Below the pieces are notes generated by a model. That model did not search any database. It worked only from the letters and a program-made list of their open reading frames with translations, and had not been told where the DNA came from. DNA of 64,000 nucleotides from Cryoendolithus antarcticus (Eukaryota; Ascomycota; Dothideomycetes; Cladosporiales; Cladosporiaceae): NCBI GenBank assembly GCA_002077065.1, contig NAJO01000042.1, positions 62,001 to 126,000 of the forward strand, read 5' to 3'. Positions 40,438 through 50,312 of the stretch are shown here, piece after piece; within the stretch, counting starts at the first letter, position 1; each line of letters opens with the position of its first letter. A program made the translations under genes and the position numbers.

Positions 40438-41249
40438 GTGCGTATAATGCGTAGGATACATGACTGCGCTCTGCATCGTCCTTCGGATCCTCACCGTGCG
40501 GGTTTGACGCGATGTTCTTCAATCTGTGAATTCTTATACGCGCGACCTCACTTAATCAGATTCCCACCCTCGAATTTGCTTCGTCAGGCTCGCCCCGTTG
40601 ACCTCACTGCCTTATGATCAGCTACGCTATCTCAATTCGTCCACTGCACTCTGTTGCAGCTCACCTCATCGGCCTCGCATGCACTCAAGTTCGTTGACCT
40701 CACTTCATGATGAAGATCACATGTCAAGAACAGGCGGGATGTCGGAGGCGGCCACTGCCGCCGAAGTGGGGCAGCGCTAACTGCATTGGAGCTCATGATG
40801 TAGGTTCGAGTGACTTTCTGAGAGTGACTTTCTCACATCTGCATGTTGAGGTACACGGTGCTGTATACATAGCACCGCACGCCAAGCTAGTACGATCTGA
40901 CCCTGGACTTCTCGCTTGCTCATCTCGCAGGTCTTACTGTTGTAACAACACTCTTCCCGACAGCAGAGCAAGTATACCACTGCAGACTCGAAACGTGGAG
41001 TGACTATATCAAGGCAATCGGACTATACGCTTCGCAAGATCCGCCTCAGCCTATGGACAGCGAGCGATAACACTATATTCGCAACCGATTAATACTGCGA
41101 CCCTACCTCCCGGACGGCTGCTCCTTTCGCGATCCGCCTGCTATTCACGCATCCATTGAGACCGGCAAGTCTTCCGTCAGGCTTCATGGAGCGCCCCCGC
41201 AAGGCACTCCATCGAACGCCCTGAAGGCTCCTGTCTTCTCCCTCCGATC
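40438..41249. other. intergenic interval
   Basis: 3' flank of MPP10 and promoter of the mitochondrial carrier. No coding pattern is seen. Confidence 0.5.
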
Positions 41250-42393
41250 ATGTCCGAAGACCGCAGCGATGGGAGAAACACATCACCACCATCGGGTTCG
41301 GGGCCAAGGAAGGGTAGCAGGCTCAACGATATATATCACTTCGAGCTCAGCTCGGACATGAAGCGGTTTGCTCGCAAATACCGCACCGAGATCTCCGCAT
41401 CGACATCGAGCGTTATGAGTACGTTCGCAGCATACCCGCTCGACTTCGCAAAGAGCCGCATGCAGAGCTATGGTGGGACCTTTTCGCACGTTGTCATGGA
41501 TGCGTATAAGACTGAAGGGCTGCGAGCGTTCTGGCGAGGTGTCACGCCGCCGATCATTAGTGTCACTGTCGTACGAACGATATCATTCAGTTTGTACCAA
41601 CGAGCGAAGTACTCTTGCGATCGGACGATAAAGAGTATGACTGGGAAGAGCCCGCTGGAGATGGCGAACGCAAGGCATAGCTATCCGAACATCTATACCC
41701 TGGCGTGCTTTGGAACGGCGGGAGCCATGGCTGGAGCTGTCATAACTACACTCTCGTGTCCGTTCGAGTTGACTAAGCTGAATGAGCAGCTGGCTGGGAA
41801 GATGCATCGAGAGGCTCTTTCCGCGGCACAGGCGGCGAAAAGTAAGACTCTCGGACAGCCTGGTACACCCAATAGCCAGGTGGACCTCAAGTCGGGGAGC
41901 ATGTATACCGCAAAGCGACTCACTCGGGATCGTGGCATCGCTGGGCTGTACTCTGGATATAGGCTTCATCTCCTCAGGGATACGGTTGGTACGGCAATTT
42001 ACTTCATGACATACGAGAGCGCGAAGCAGATACTTGCCAACGCTCGAGGGAAGGAGCCGACGAGTCCGTATGCTGTGGTAATTGCGGGCGGTCTGTGTGG
42101 AATCGTGAGCTGGGCATGCATCTACCCCATCGATGTGGCAAAGACGATGTACCAGAAAGCTCTGTTATCGAATAATGCGAAGAACGCAGTGAGGCCGAAG
42201 ATCAAGTTCTTCGAGTTCACAAGCTATAGAGGTAGGGATCACGTAATCCGCACCATGGTAAATCTGGGACGTGAATGCTGACATTGGGACAGGTCTCGGT
42301 GTTTCGGTCGTACGATCATGTCTCATCAACATGATCTTCTTTAGCAATTTCGAGTTCATGAAGAAACGCATCAATGCATTGGAGGACGACTAG
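41250..42393 (+). CDS. mitochondrial carrier family protein (SLC25)
   Basis: Exons are 41250-42231 and 42293-42393, 360 aa. The 61-nt intron has GTAGGG and GACAG ends, and splicing restores RG|LGVSVVRSCLINMIFFSNFEFMKKR, which the unspliced frame loses. Three carrier repeats carry PLDFAKSR, PFELTKLN and PIDVAKTMY, each P-x-[D/E]-x-x-K, with the downstream FWRGV and LYSGYRLHLLRD elements. The protein imports or exports a small metabolite across the inner mitochondrial membrane. The substrate is not readable from the sequence. A hydrophilic, Ser-rich N terminus of about 45 residues and a longer than usual matrix loop in repeat 2 (about 175-225) are noted. Confidence 0.88.
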
Positions 42394-43220
42394 TGCGAGG
42401 CGCTTGCATTGTGGGCGAACAGCATAGCTGCAGCGGCGACTGTAGATGGCGTACTACGTGTGGGTTGAACTAAGTCAAGGGAAGGAAGCATATGAGTACA
42501 TGCACGTTAGCCAGGCGCAACGAGGCTGCGATGTACATACGACATGTCATCGAGAAATTGAACGGGTATCAATTCAGCCAGAACACGTAGGCATATGCGA
42601 TGCTCGACAAGTTTTGCATCTCCCGGGTTGTAGGTATTACCGCACTGGTGATGCTTCCTCCCAGCCTTGTCCTCAGGCTCTGCCGTGAAAACTAGAGATC
42701 GCCCCATGCGTCGAAATCTCAAAATCCCTGTACGGGTCGAGCGAGGACTCTCAGTGTCGCTTTTCGACTGCCGAACTCTGAGCCATGTAGAGTGCAGAGG
42801 CGTTGTTAGTTGCAAATGTATCGATGCAAACTGAAGGTTGCGTGGGTAGCCGGAAGTCATATTGGTGTTCGACCGACGTCGGCGTCTCTAAGCGCCGACG
42901 TCACCTGTCCCACATTGGCAACCCGAGCTTCCCGGTAGGAAAAGACTTGTTCATATCCGCCCAAGATCGTCTTGTAGGCTAAGTGTCTCATCTTACCTGC
43001 CTGTCTCAAAGCATCTAGGTAGCAATCAAAGCATGAACAGCGGTTGTGCAAAGCTGTGCTCAAAGCATCTCTTTCATGATTCCCGGTGTCAGACGGGCCG
43101 AGTCCACACAACCACAAGTTTGAAGAGGTTGTCCTCTGTTCCAAATCATTCCAAAAACGTGTCAAAATTGTAAAAATGGTGGAAAAGATCGTCAAAGATT
43201 GACTTTATGCTAGAATGGGG
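42394..43220. other. intergenic interval
   Basis: A minus-strand frame (42857-43195, about 112 codons, with the phrase RCSCFDCYLDALRQAGKMRHLAYKTILGGYEQVF) looks somewhat protein-like but has no ATG start and no family I know. It could be an exon of an unidentified gene. Otherwise nothing is seen. Confidence 0.35.
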
Positions 43221-43316
43221 TGAACAGAGTGGGAATCGAACCCACGCTCTTTCGAACTAGCGTACAGACCCAGGGGGTGCCTTAAGCTAGCGCCTTAACC
43301 GCTCGGCCATCTGTCC
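43221..43316 (-). tRNA. tRNA-Leu(AAG), intron-containing
   Basis: The minus strand folds as a type II tRNA. The seven-base acceptor pairs (ggacaga with tctgttc, discriminator A). The D arm contains the gagcggttaaggc leucine pattern, and the anticodon stem ctagc/gctag encloses the loop tt-aag-g. An insert of about 17 nt follows position 37 (the usual tRNA intron site). Then come a variable arm, a T arm gtggg-ttcgatt-cccac and the 3' acceptor. The anticodon AAG sits at 43281-43283 and reads CUU (CUC by wobble after inosine formation). No genomic CCA is expected in eukaryotes, and none is seen. Confidence 0.93.
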
Positions 43317-43643
43317 GATAGCCAGGCCGCACTTATCAATACACATAATGACTTGAAGTAGAAAGAGCATGGCGAGGTGGAATAACTCGTGACGCGTGCC
43401 CTTCCCGCAGCTCGGAGCTCTTCTCTTCATCTAGAGTTTTTTTTGATGACCGTCAGAACCCTTCGGAACAGCTCTCAATCCAAGGACTGAGAGTATTGTT
43501 TTCCCATGCAGTAGGTCAAGCTTCGAGACAAACGCCTGATCTTGATATTGGAATACATCAACCTCTTCTAGGTAATCAATTGAGCTCGAAGAATGAAGAC
43601 CACCTCTCATGTGCAAGAAGCACAAAACGTACCACAGACATGG
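43317..43643. other. intergenic interval
   Basis: Between the tRNA and the first member of the tandem protein array. Contains a T8 run at 43438-43445. No gene. Confidence 0.5.
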
Positions 43644-44348
43644 TCAAGCATGGGTCCATTGCGGAAATAAATTTGTCATGCTGTAAAAATAATCCGTGAA
43701 CAAGCACAAGCTCCCGATGACCAGACGACCAATCGTCCACCACCGTCTCAGCCCTTGGCCCAGCGCGCATCTCGCCATGTCTGAGCGCTTTAGCCTCTCA
43801 ACCCGCTTTGATGTATCGACATCCTTCCATTCTGGCAAGCTCTTCCACCACCCTGGCGTGACCTTCTCCCTCGAAGGTGAGTTTGGCTTGAACTGCAGAC
43901 GTGCACGTATCCTACCGAGCAGCCGCAAATTCTGGTCACGCATGGCCTGCCTCGCACATCTATCGGCATATTCTTGTTGCACCACCAGACTTGCATCGGA
44001 GTAGTAGGTCCCGTTACGAAACAAATGAGCCGCTGCCTCTTGATTGATGCGGTAGACGGCGAACTCCCGTGCTGGAATGTCTTTGATCGCGGCTTCCAGT
44101 TCGAGCTGCCAGGATTCTCGCGCTTCTGTACGCAACAGGCGGCATGTGCGGAAGACTGGTGATGTTGGGAAGCAAGATCCTCGGTCAAGCTCATCCTCGT
44201 TGGATGTTGCGGCGAAGAGGTGATCGTAGTTTATGAGACGCAGCTCTGGAGGTAGGCGCGAGAGTAGCGCCAGCTCCGAAGTAGCGGTCTCGTCTGGCTG
44301 AGGCGTGGTCGTCTCTGCAAGTCCTCTAATGCGGGCTTTAAGGTCCAT
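43644..44348 (-). CDS. LPxELRxxIY/CRLxRAE-domain protein, array copy A (intact)
   Basis: A 234-aa single-exon frame from ATG 44348. Core: LLSRLPPELRLINYDHLFAATSNEDELDRGSCFPTSPVFRTCRLLRTEARESWQLELEAAI. This is the short F-box-like/DUF7730-type fungal motif in which an LPPELR helix precedes a V/T-C-R-L-L-R-x-E-A helix. Then comes a region homologous in layout to copies B-E (AAHLFRNGTYYSD..VVQQEYADRCARQAMRDQNLRLLGRIRARL) and a copy-specific C-terminal tail with a hydrophobic segment. The function of these proteins is unknown; they often occur in large lineage-specific families in Pezizomycotina. No lesion is seen. Confidence 0.7.
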   Translation of the reverse strand: MDLKARIRGLAETTTPQPDETATSELALLSRLPPELRLINYDHLFAATSNEDELDRGSCFPTSPVFRTCRLLRTEARESWQLELEAAIKDIPAREFAVYRINQEAAAHLFRNGTYYSDASLVVQQEYADRCARQAMRDQNLRLLGRIRARLQFKPNSPSREKVTPGWWKSLPEWKDVDTSKRVERLKRSDMARCALGQGLRRWWTIGRLVIGSLCLFTDYFYSMTNLFPQWTHA

Positions 44349-44825
44349 GGATGACAACTACCAACGCCTGCACGACAAGAAACAGACGTTGGGGGACTAG
44401 GAGCCCCTTGCCGTATCAAATGACCGATACGTGGCAACCGCCCACTTATCGTCCTAACTGCTGTCCAGCCCGACTTTGGCATTTTCTATCGCCTGCTACA
44501 GCTTACCACCCTGTCTACAGCTCGCGAAGTCTACCAGGCCATCATCCATTACCGGGACGTGTAGCCCAGGATCTCAGGATTCATCCCGCGCGGCTAACTC
44601 AGGGACAGGCCTTGTCGAGCCTCTACCTCAGTGACACTTTCGTCAGCCAGCATCGCCAAACCGCGCATTCAAGCCATCACTCTTCAAGCTCTTCCCGCTG
44701 CCAGCTTTCCGACACATCGTAACGTTCGACTCCCCGCCCTCCGTTACTGCGGATTCAAGCACTATTGAAGTGTACTTGTCCCTGTGCCGATGCAAATGGT
44801 CTCGGAATATATCCACGCCTCGCGT
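44349..44825. other. interval between array copies A and B
   Basis: No protein pattern is seen. Presumed promoter of copy A and 3' flank of copy B. Confidence 0.5.
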
Positions 44826-45380
44826 CTATCTGCGCTTTTGACCGTGCGGCAGGTCGACCGTCGCTGTTCTCTCCCGCTCTCCGAACCTGAAGCTGCCCTT
44901 CGTGTCTTCCCAATCTTCAGCGGTCAAAATGCTGAAGCAGGAGACCTCCTCATCGCTGACCCAATCAATCAAGCGTTCTAGAATCTGCAAGTCGCGCCCA
45001 TGCTGCATCGCCTGCTTCTTGGCACTGCTCACCATATTCAGCATCATCTCTCGAGTTCCTTGCTGATGTGCGCAGTTATAAAGGCGCTCAAGCCACTGCG
45101 CCTCCATGAAGCCTTTGAACTTATCATTCCTGGGCCGGGCGAGCTACAAGTACGTTCCCCAGGAGTCCAAGGCTTCGGCTCGGAGCAAGCGGCAGCTGCG
45201 AAGGTTGGGCGGAACAGGGTAGCAGTCGCGGCGTGATAAAACGATGGTGTTGAGAACTGAGGCGAAGACGTATTCGCAGATGGCTAAGCGGATCTCGGCA
45301 GGGAGACTGAGGAATATGGGCGGCACCCTGGCATCTCGAACCAGTAAGGATGAGGGTGCTTTGGTGGGCGATAAGCTCAT
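44826..45380 (-). pseudogene. array copy B, single nonsense codon
   Basis: The frame from ATG 45380 reads PPIFLSLPAEIRLAICEYVFASVLNTIVLSRRDCYPVPPNLRSCRLLRAEALDSWGTYL, then TAG at 45144-45146. It then continues open in the same frame for about 100 codons (LARPRNDKFKGFMEAQWLERLYNCAHQQGTREMMLNMV..LQILERLIDW) to a stop at 44826. The continuation aligns with the C-terminal halves of the other copies, so the TAG is a single mutation in an otherwise complete gene (most simply CAG to TAG). An N-terminal exon further upstream (45544-45735) is possible but unproven. I take it as a recent pseudogene. Confidence 0.65.
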
Positions 45381-46350
45381 GTTCTCGATCGCGAAGCTGT
45401 GGGTCTTACCCTCATGCCCGTCTGACGTGGCTTCGCAATCGAGCTCTCGCAGCCCATTGCCCCTGGACGAGCTTCTTGGAGTCAAGGCTCGTAAAGCGTC
45501 ACTATCGATGTCAGTCCCAAGATATCAAATCGAGCAAGATATCTCACGAACCACTTGCAAGTGCTGCTTGAACGCTACTTATCACACCCACATGCTGTCT
45601 GTCAAATTCGACATCTCGAAGTTCAACGCTCGATCCGATACTGGATGGGACTCCCTCCATTCGCCCGGACGGGAGACCCGTCACAGCATCGCTGTGATTA
45701 CCCTCGGCGATTGCTGGGGTGTCCGCTAAAGTCACTGTGTATGTTAGTCATGTTACAGTGTCCCGGGGCACAGTACTTACGTCGCGCAAAGGGTGCCAGT
45801 AGATCGGTGTCCATCTTTGCGTACCCACTCAAGTGCGTGAGTGGGCGAACAAGTGTAGGTCTGACCTGCGAGACGTGAACAAAGCCGTAGAGGAGGCAAG
45901 TGCCCAGAGGTTTGCAGTGGAAGGTGCGACCCAGCCGCGGTGAAGTGAAGTAAGTGTGGCATGCGACCCGATCTAATTCCATACACTACAGAGTACAGTG
46001 AGAGTGGCATGATTCAAATAGGGTGGACCCGCCACTGCACTTGTATAGCCGTAGCGGAAGTGTCGCAACGACGGTCCTTGCGGGACTGTCATCGGTGATT
46101 CTCTACAGTGTGCCCCACGCAAGCTGCGCCCGTGTCGCTTTCACATGCTATTCCGTCTCCATCTACCCAAATGTCTAGCATCACATCGCACTGATCACAA
46201 GCCAGAGCTCGACCGTCACCAGCGTGTCCACCGGTCGCTGCGACTACACTTGGGTTCGTGGGGGTAAGCGTCCTGATCAAAGGTCCAGATGCAGATTCTT
46301 GCCGCTCTTCATGTGCACGCAAAATCCCCACCTCGCTCAATCATCCCTCT
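45381..46350. other. interval between array copies B and C
   Basis: About 1 kb without a recognised gene. Minus-strand frames at 45544-45735 and 46089-46340 do not align with the array family, and I leave them uncalled. Confidence 0.45.
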
Positions 46351-47074
46351 TTATAGCTTATCATCTATGTCATCTTTATTGTCGCCAAAAACCATCAACA
46401 TATCGAGGTTCTCGTCTTCATCATATGGGCCGGGGAATGCTCTGGGCCAGTAGAACAGGGCCTGACCCATCCACCCCGCAAAGAACAAGAGGGCTTTTAG
46501 ATCTTCCAGGCGCTGCTGCGTGTCCTTGTGCTTCTCGCGAATTTCGCTCTTGCACGACTGACGCTCTTCGGCCGATAGTGCAAGATTGCGGACAGCCCTG
46601 TCAGCGGTAAGCCGTTGGCTAAATGCGTCCGCCGTGATGTTGATTTGAATGGTTTGCGCTGAAATTAATTGCGCTTCCCACTGCGCCAATGCTTCGGACC
46701 GAAGAAGACGAGAGGCGCGAAGCACAGGTGGTAGAGGGTAAGGCCGGCCAGTGTCTGCGTACCAAGACTACTGGCTGTAGGGCCGTCTCGAACACTATGT
46801 CGTAGATGGCAAGTCGGAGCTCGGTTGGGAGGTACAGGAAGGAGGTTCGACATTTGGGACGATCGGTCGAGGATCTTTGACCGGGATGCAGGGATTCGCG
46901 CGATGAGGGCCTGCAATTGGACTTGTCCGAAGTGATGGATTGCGTTGCGCTGCTTGAATGTGTGGGTTGATACTCGCGTGCTGACGTGTCGAGAGGAGTG
47001 GCCTTTGCTGTAAACAAGCCCTGCTGGAGGCTGTGCTGGTGCGCAACGTCGACATCTGATAGCGCATCGGACAA
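46351..47074 (-). pseudogene. array copy C, frameshifted
   Basis: The first part (46740-47074) reads SFLYLPTELRLAIYDIVFETALQPVVLVRRH. The second part (46351-46740) starts in another frame with YPLPPVLRASRLLRSEALAQWEAQLISAQTIQINITADAFSQRL... and ends DDIDDKL. Against copies B and E the join needs a net gain of about seven bases between the RR residues and Y-P-x-P-P, at about 46740-46752, which breaks the frame. No intron with usable sites explains it. The upstream end lacks an ATG in frame, so the start is also uncertain. The C-terminal half is specific, with a moderately hydrophobic LLFFAGWMGQALFYWP stretch. Confidence 0.6.
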
Positions 47075-47804
47075 TGTCCCTGAACCTGTCAGCGCTGTTC
47101 ACACATGTAGCATCATGGATATGATAGTGACTTACAACTGGCGAAACCCTCTACCACGTCGTTCGTACCTGTGGTGCAGCAAATTGAGTAGTCGAGCATC
47201 GGTGTACGTTCGGCTTGCTCAAGCTCAGGATATGAAATTCATTTGCGAGTTCCAACAGTTCGTGCGCAGCACGATCCGTCGGGGAAAGTGAAGAATGAAA
47301 GTGAAGCACCGGGAACCAAGAGTGCTCGAGGCAGGAGCGACCGAGCAATCATGAGCAGCTAGAAAGCGTGAGTGCGAGCGCACTGCAGTGTCGTTGCTTG
47401 AGTCCGAGGCGTACTTGGTTGATCACATGACCCTCCCATTTATTTCTTGCCTATCGACATTGCGTCGACCAAGCATGCATTATTCGAGCGAGGCGCATAT
47501 CATCATCCAGCGGAACCGATACATTCACAAGCTGAATCCCGTGCATCTTGAGGTTTATCCAGTGTACACCCGTCGGTCCAACAGCCACCAGCACACCCCG
47601 AGTACCTCTCCTGTGCATCGGTCTGTTGCTACGACTGCAGCTTCACATGCCGTTTCTTGCCTCCAAATCAGTTCCACTCCTTAACCTTGGCCATTGCAGG
47701 CTTGCCCGCCAGCTTCGATTCGGATAGTCCGCAAGCGTAGTTGGAAGCTAAAGATCTCAGCACGGCGAGATCTTCCCGGTGCTGACGTATTTCCCTCCGC
47801 GATG
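47075..47804. other. interval between array copies C and D
   Basis: No protein family is seen in the frames here. Confidence 0.5.
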
Positions 47805-48368
47805 TCACCGATTCGCTATAGCGCCCCCTCTGCACCCTGTGGCGCCAAAAGCGTACATCCTGTTACGGACTATCCGTGCCTTAGCTCCAGAGCGGTTGCA
47901 CGTAAGAAGGCCCTTGAAAATCTTGTCGCCGGATCGAGCGATGAGGTCGAGGACTTCCAAATCTTCGGTACGCTGATGAGCAGACGGTATAGCTGTCACG
48001 AAGTCCCTCGCGTACTCTTCTTTGCGGTAAGCAGGTGCCCACCCATGAATAGCATACGTGATAGAGCGCTGAAGGCACGCGGCGTCCATGAAGGTGACTT
48101 TGGACGTGTGAGAAAGGGATGTGGATGTAAGATGCGCTGCCCAGAGTCGTGATGCCTCAAAACGGAAGACACGACAGGTACGGAGGAGCGGCGGTAAATG
48201 AGAGCAGTCAATACGAGATAAGACTTCTTAGCCCAGCACATTTACGTACACCATGTTGTAGCTGAAGAATCGGAGCTCGGTAGGGAGCGTGAGAAACGAG
48301 GCCGCAATCTTGAACTTCGCCGCGTCAGCCAGCTCATCTAAAGCAGGCGTGGCGCACGTTTTGCGCAT
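47805..48368 (-). pseudogene. array copy D, single nonsense codon
   Basis: From ATG 48368 the frame reads AASFLTLPTELRFFSYNMVYVNVLG, then TAA at 48228-48230. It continues in the same frame through EVLSRIDCSHLPPLLRTCRVFRFEASRLWAAHLTS (the CRLxRAE element in degraded form), then MDAACLQRSITYAIHGWAPAYRKEEYARDFVTAIPSAHQRTEDLEVLDLIARSGD, to a stop at 47805. The second motif and the C-terminal helix pattern match copies A, B and E. The copy has diverged more in the first motif (ELRFFSYNMVY) than the others, which fits loss of constraint. A first exon upstream cannot be excluded. Confidence 0.6.
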
Positions 48369-48981
48369 TTTATGGTCGTGGCCTCCAGATTAGCGAGCCA
48401 GGTCGGCTTCCTCTGAATGTGGCGTAGCAGGCTCGGTAGACTGGAGTGCTGCGTATATTGGACAATGGATGCATTTTCCGATCCTTCGCAAGCCCACTGT
48501 CGCTTGCGATAAGTGGAGATGCCTGCGCTTGTCGTGAGTGCATGGTGCTCGTGCTTGACCGTAGATGTAGGGACCGCGTGGGCGTCCACCAGTGCCACTG
48601 CGCATGTCAGCAATGCCCAGATTCATCGAACTTGGTAACGTACACCGCGCGAAAGCCTCCAAAAACTCTGACTCCATGTTCGTTGCGAACTTCTGTGATC
48701 AATGATGCGAGTGTGAAGTGTGGTATTCGCTTGTGGTCCGCAGTACACACCGTTGAAGCAGGCGCCAAGTCCTCAGTGCACGGCAGGAGCGACCAGGGGA
48801 GATCTAACACCCAACACACTGGCAATAGGCATCGTTTGCTCTGCAGGAATCGTTCGCGAACGACCGCTGTACGTCTTTGATGTTGCACACTGCCATCAGT
48901 GTGGTCTGCCATTCGGGTGTGTTCCATCGTGAGACGGCTGACCAGGTCCAGCTCACAGCGGGTTATGTCGTCGTAGCCCAA
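48369..48981. other. interval between array copies D and E
   Basis: Minus-strand frames at 48390-48677 and 48607-48981 are open but do not contain the array motifs. They may be chance or remnants. Confidence 0.4.
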
Positions 48982-49755
48982 TTAGTCCACTTCCAACTCC
49001 ATATTCGCCTCATCCGCTCTCCCTGCCCTCACGAGTTGACTTCGCCACCCCTCACTAACAACCCGCTCTGCATCCCTTAGCAGACCAGGCGTAGCCAGCA
49101 ACCCCAGCTCCCGCCTGAACGCAACATACTTCAGCACGCCCAGATCCGCTCGATGGACTTTTGCTCGCTGCAGCGCCTTCTTAGCATGCCGGCCAGATCC
49201 TGAGAATCGTAGCACGCAAGCCAGACCCTGCTGCAGCGTCTGCGCCGTGACGAAGTCGATGTGGGCGGCGTTGTTTATCGTTGCCAGCGCCAGATTGGCC
49301 TTCCAGGAACCGAACACCTCCGCGCGGACCAGACGACAGACTTGAAGCAGGGGCGGGAAAAGATAGCACTCGGCGCGCGGGAGCACGATCAGATCCAGCA
49401 TTGGTTCGAAAACGCAGTCGTAGATCATGAGCCGCAGCTCGGCGGGAAGGCGAAGGAATGGCGGTGAGCTTGGCTCTGTAGCTTCGTTCAGCATAGTCTT
49501 CATGGTCCGGTCGCAAGTTGAATCGAATTTCCTGTCTGATAACGAAGCGAGTGCTTCCATCGTACTGAGCGGTCGAAGAGTTGTGGAGCCATCGGTATGG
49601 AGGTCTGCTGACATCTTGCCGGCGTGAGAAGATGCCATTACTTGTTGCTCCGGCGTGTGTTCCTCAGCGTCTGCAGATGTCGTGGGCCGAGTGAACAACA
49701 GTATGTCATCAGCATCTTCAGTTGTCTTGATGCCCGGCAGCACTCGTGTAGACAT
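48982..49755 (-). CDS. LPxELRxxIY/CRLxRAE-domain protein, array copy E (intact)
   Basis: A 257-aa single-exon frame from ATG 49755. About 95 Ser/Thr-rich residues are followed by the best-preserved core of the array: PPFLRLPAELRLMIYDCVFEPMLDLIVLPRAECYLFPPLLQVCRLVRAEVFGSWKANL. Then comes a helical C-terminal half (AHIDFVTAQTLQQGLACVLRFSGSGRHAKKALQRAKVHRADLGVLKYVAF...LLRDAERVVSEGWRSQLVRAGRADE). No catalytic or metal motif is visible. The LPAELR helix resembles the start of an F-box, so recruitment to an SCF ligase is conceivable, but leucine-rich or WD repeats are absent. It is the most complete member and probably close to the ancestral form. Confidence 0.72.
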   Translation of the reverse strand: MSTRVLPGIKTTEDADDILLFTRPTTSADAEEHTPEQQVMASSHAGKMSADLHTDGSTTLRPLSTMEALASLSDRKFDSTCDRTMKTMLNEATEPSSPPFLRLPAELRLMIYDCVFEPMLDLIVLPRAECYLFPPLLQVCRLVRAEVFGSWKANLALATINNAAHIDFVTAQTLQQGLACVLRFSGSGRHAKKALQRAKVHRADLGVLKYVAFRRELGLLATPGLLRDAERVVSEGWRSQLVRAGRADEANMELEVD

Positions 49756-50312
49756 ATTTGCGACCGTGCGCGAGTCGCGTGAGAGGTTGACTTCCTCCAG
49801 TCAGTAAATTTCGCAGAGGTGATCAGGTCCACTTACAGCTTACAAAGACCGCCTTCAAGTTAAGGTACATCGTTGCGACGTCCGTGTCCTGTAGTAGAAA
49901 CTACATGTGTGGGACGGATTTGGCTGCGTCCATGGTGTTATGGCAGATGCCCATGACTGTGGAGCCGAGCAGCATTTGACTTTGAGGTCAGCAACATTGA
50001 ACTCTGCTACAGTGGTTCTGGCGATCGTCTCAGCAGTACCCAATCGAGAGCGATGCAAAAGCGGTCGATTCTACTTTTAAGTTCAGTAGATGGTGGCACA
50101 TCGCTGTGACTCAGCTTTGTTGGGAGCCTCCTGCAGATAGATCAAGCCTTATGACTGGGTACCGAGACCGCATTTTGCGACAATGCAATTCAGGAGGTTC
50201 GATTTCTGCTCCCGCACAATGAACTGGGTATCATCCGCCGATCCTGCGCCTAACACCATCGCTAAAGTAAAGCCAAATCTCCTGGCACGATTCGCTCCTT
50301 TTGATCGTCACC
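49756..50312. other. intergenic interval
   Basis: Between array copy E and the 3' end of TAF13. Nothing recognisable is seen. Confidence 0.5.

Noticed and set aside
42857..43195. 112-codon minus-strand frame with SCFDCYLDALRQAGKMRHLAYKTILGG
   Set aside because: It looks partly protein-like but lacks an ATG and any motif of the array family; I could not link it to a gene model.
46089..46340. Cys-containing minus-strand frame (CDQCDVMLDIWVDGDG) between array copies B and C
   Set aside because: It has two Cys pairs that might suggest a zinc finger, but it is short, has no partner exons and no family match.
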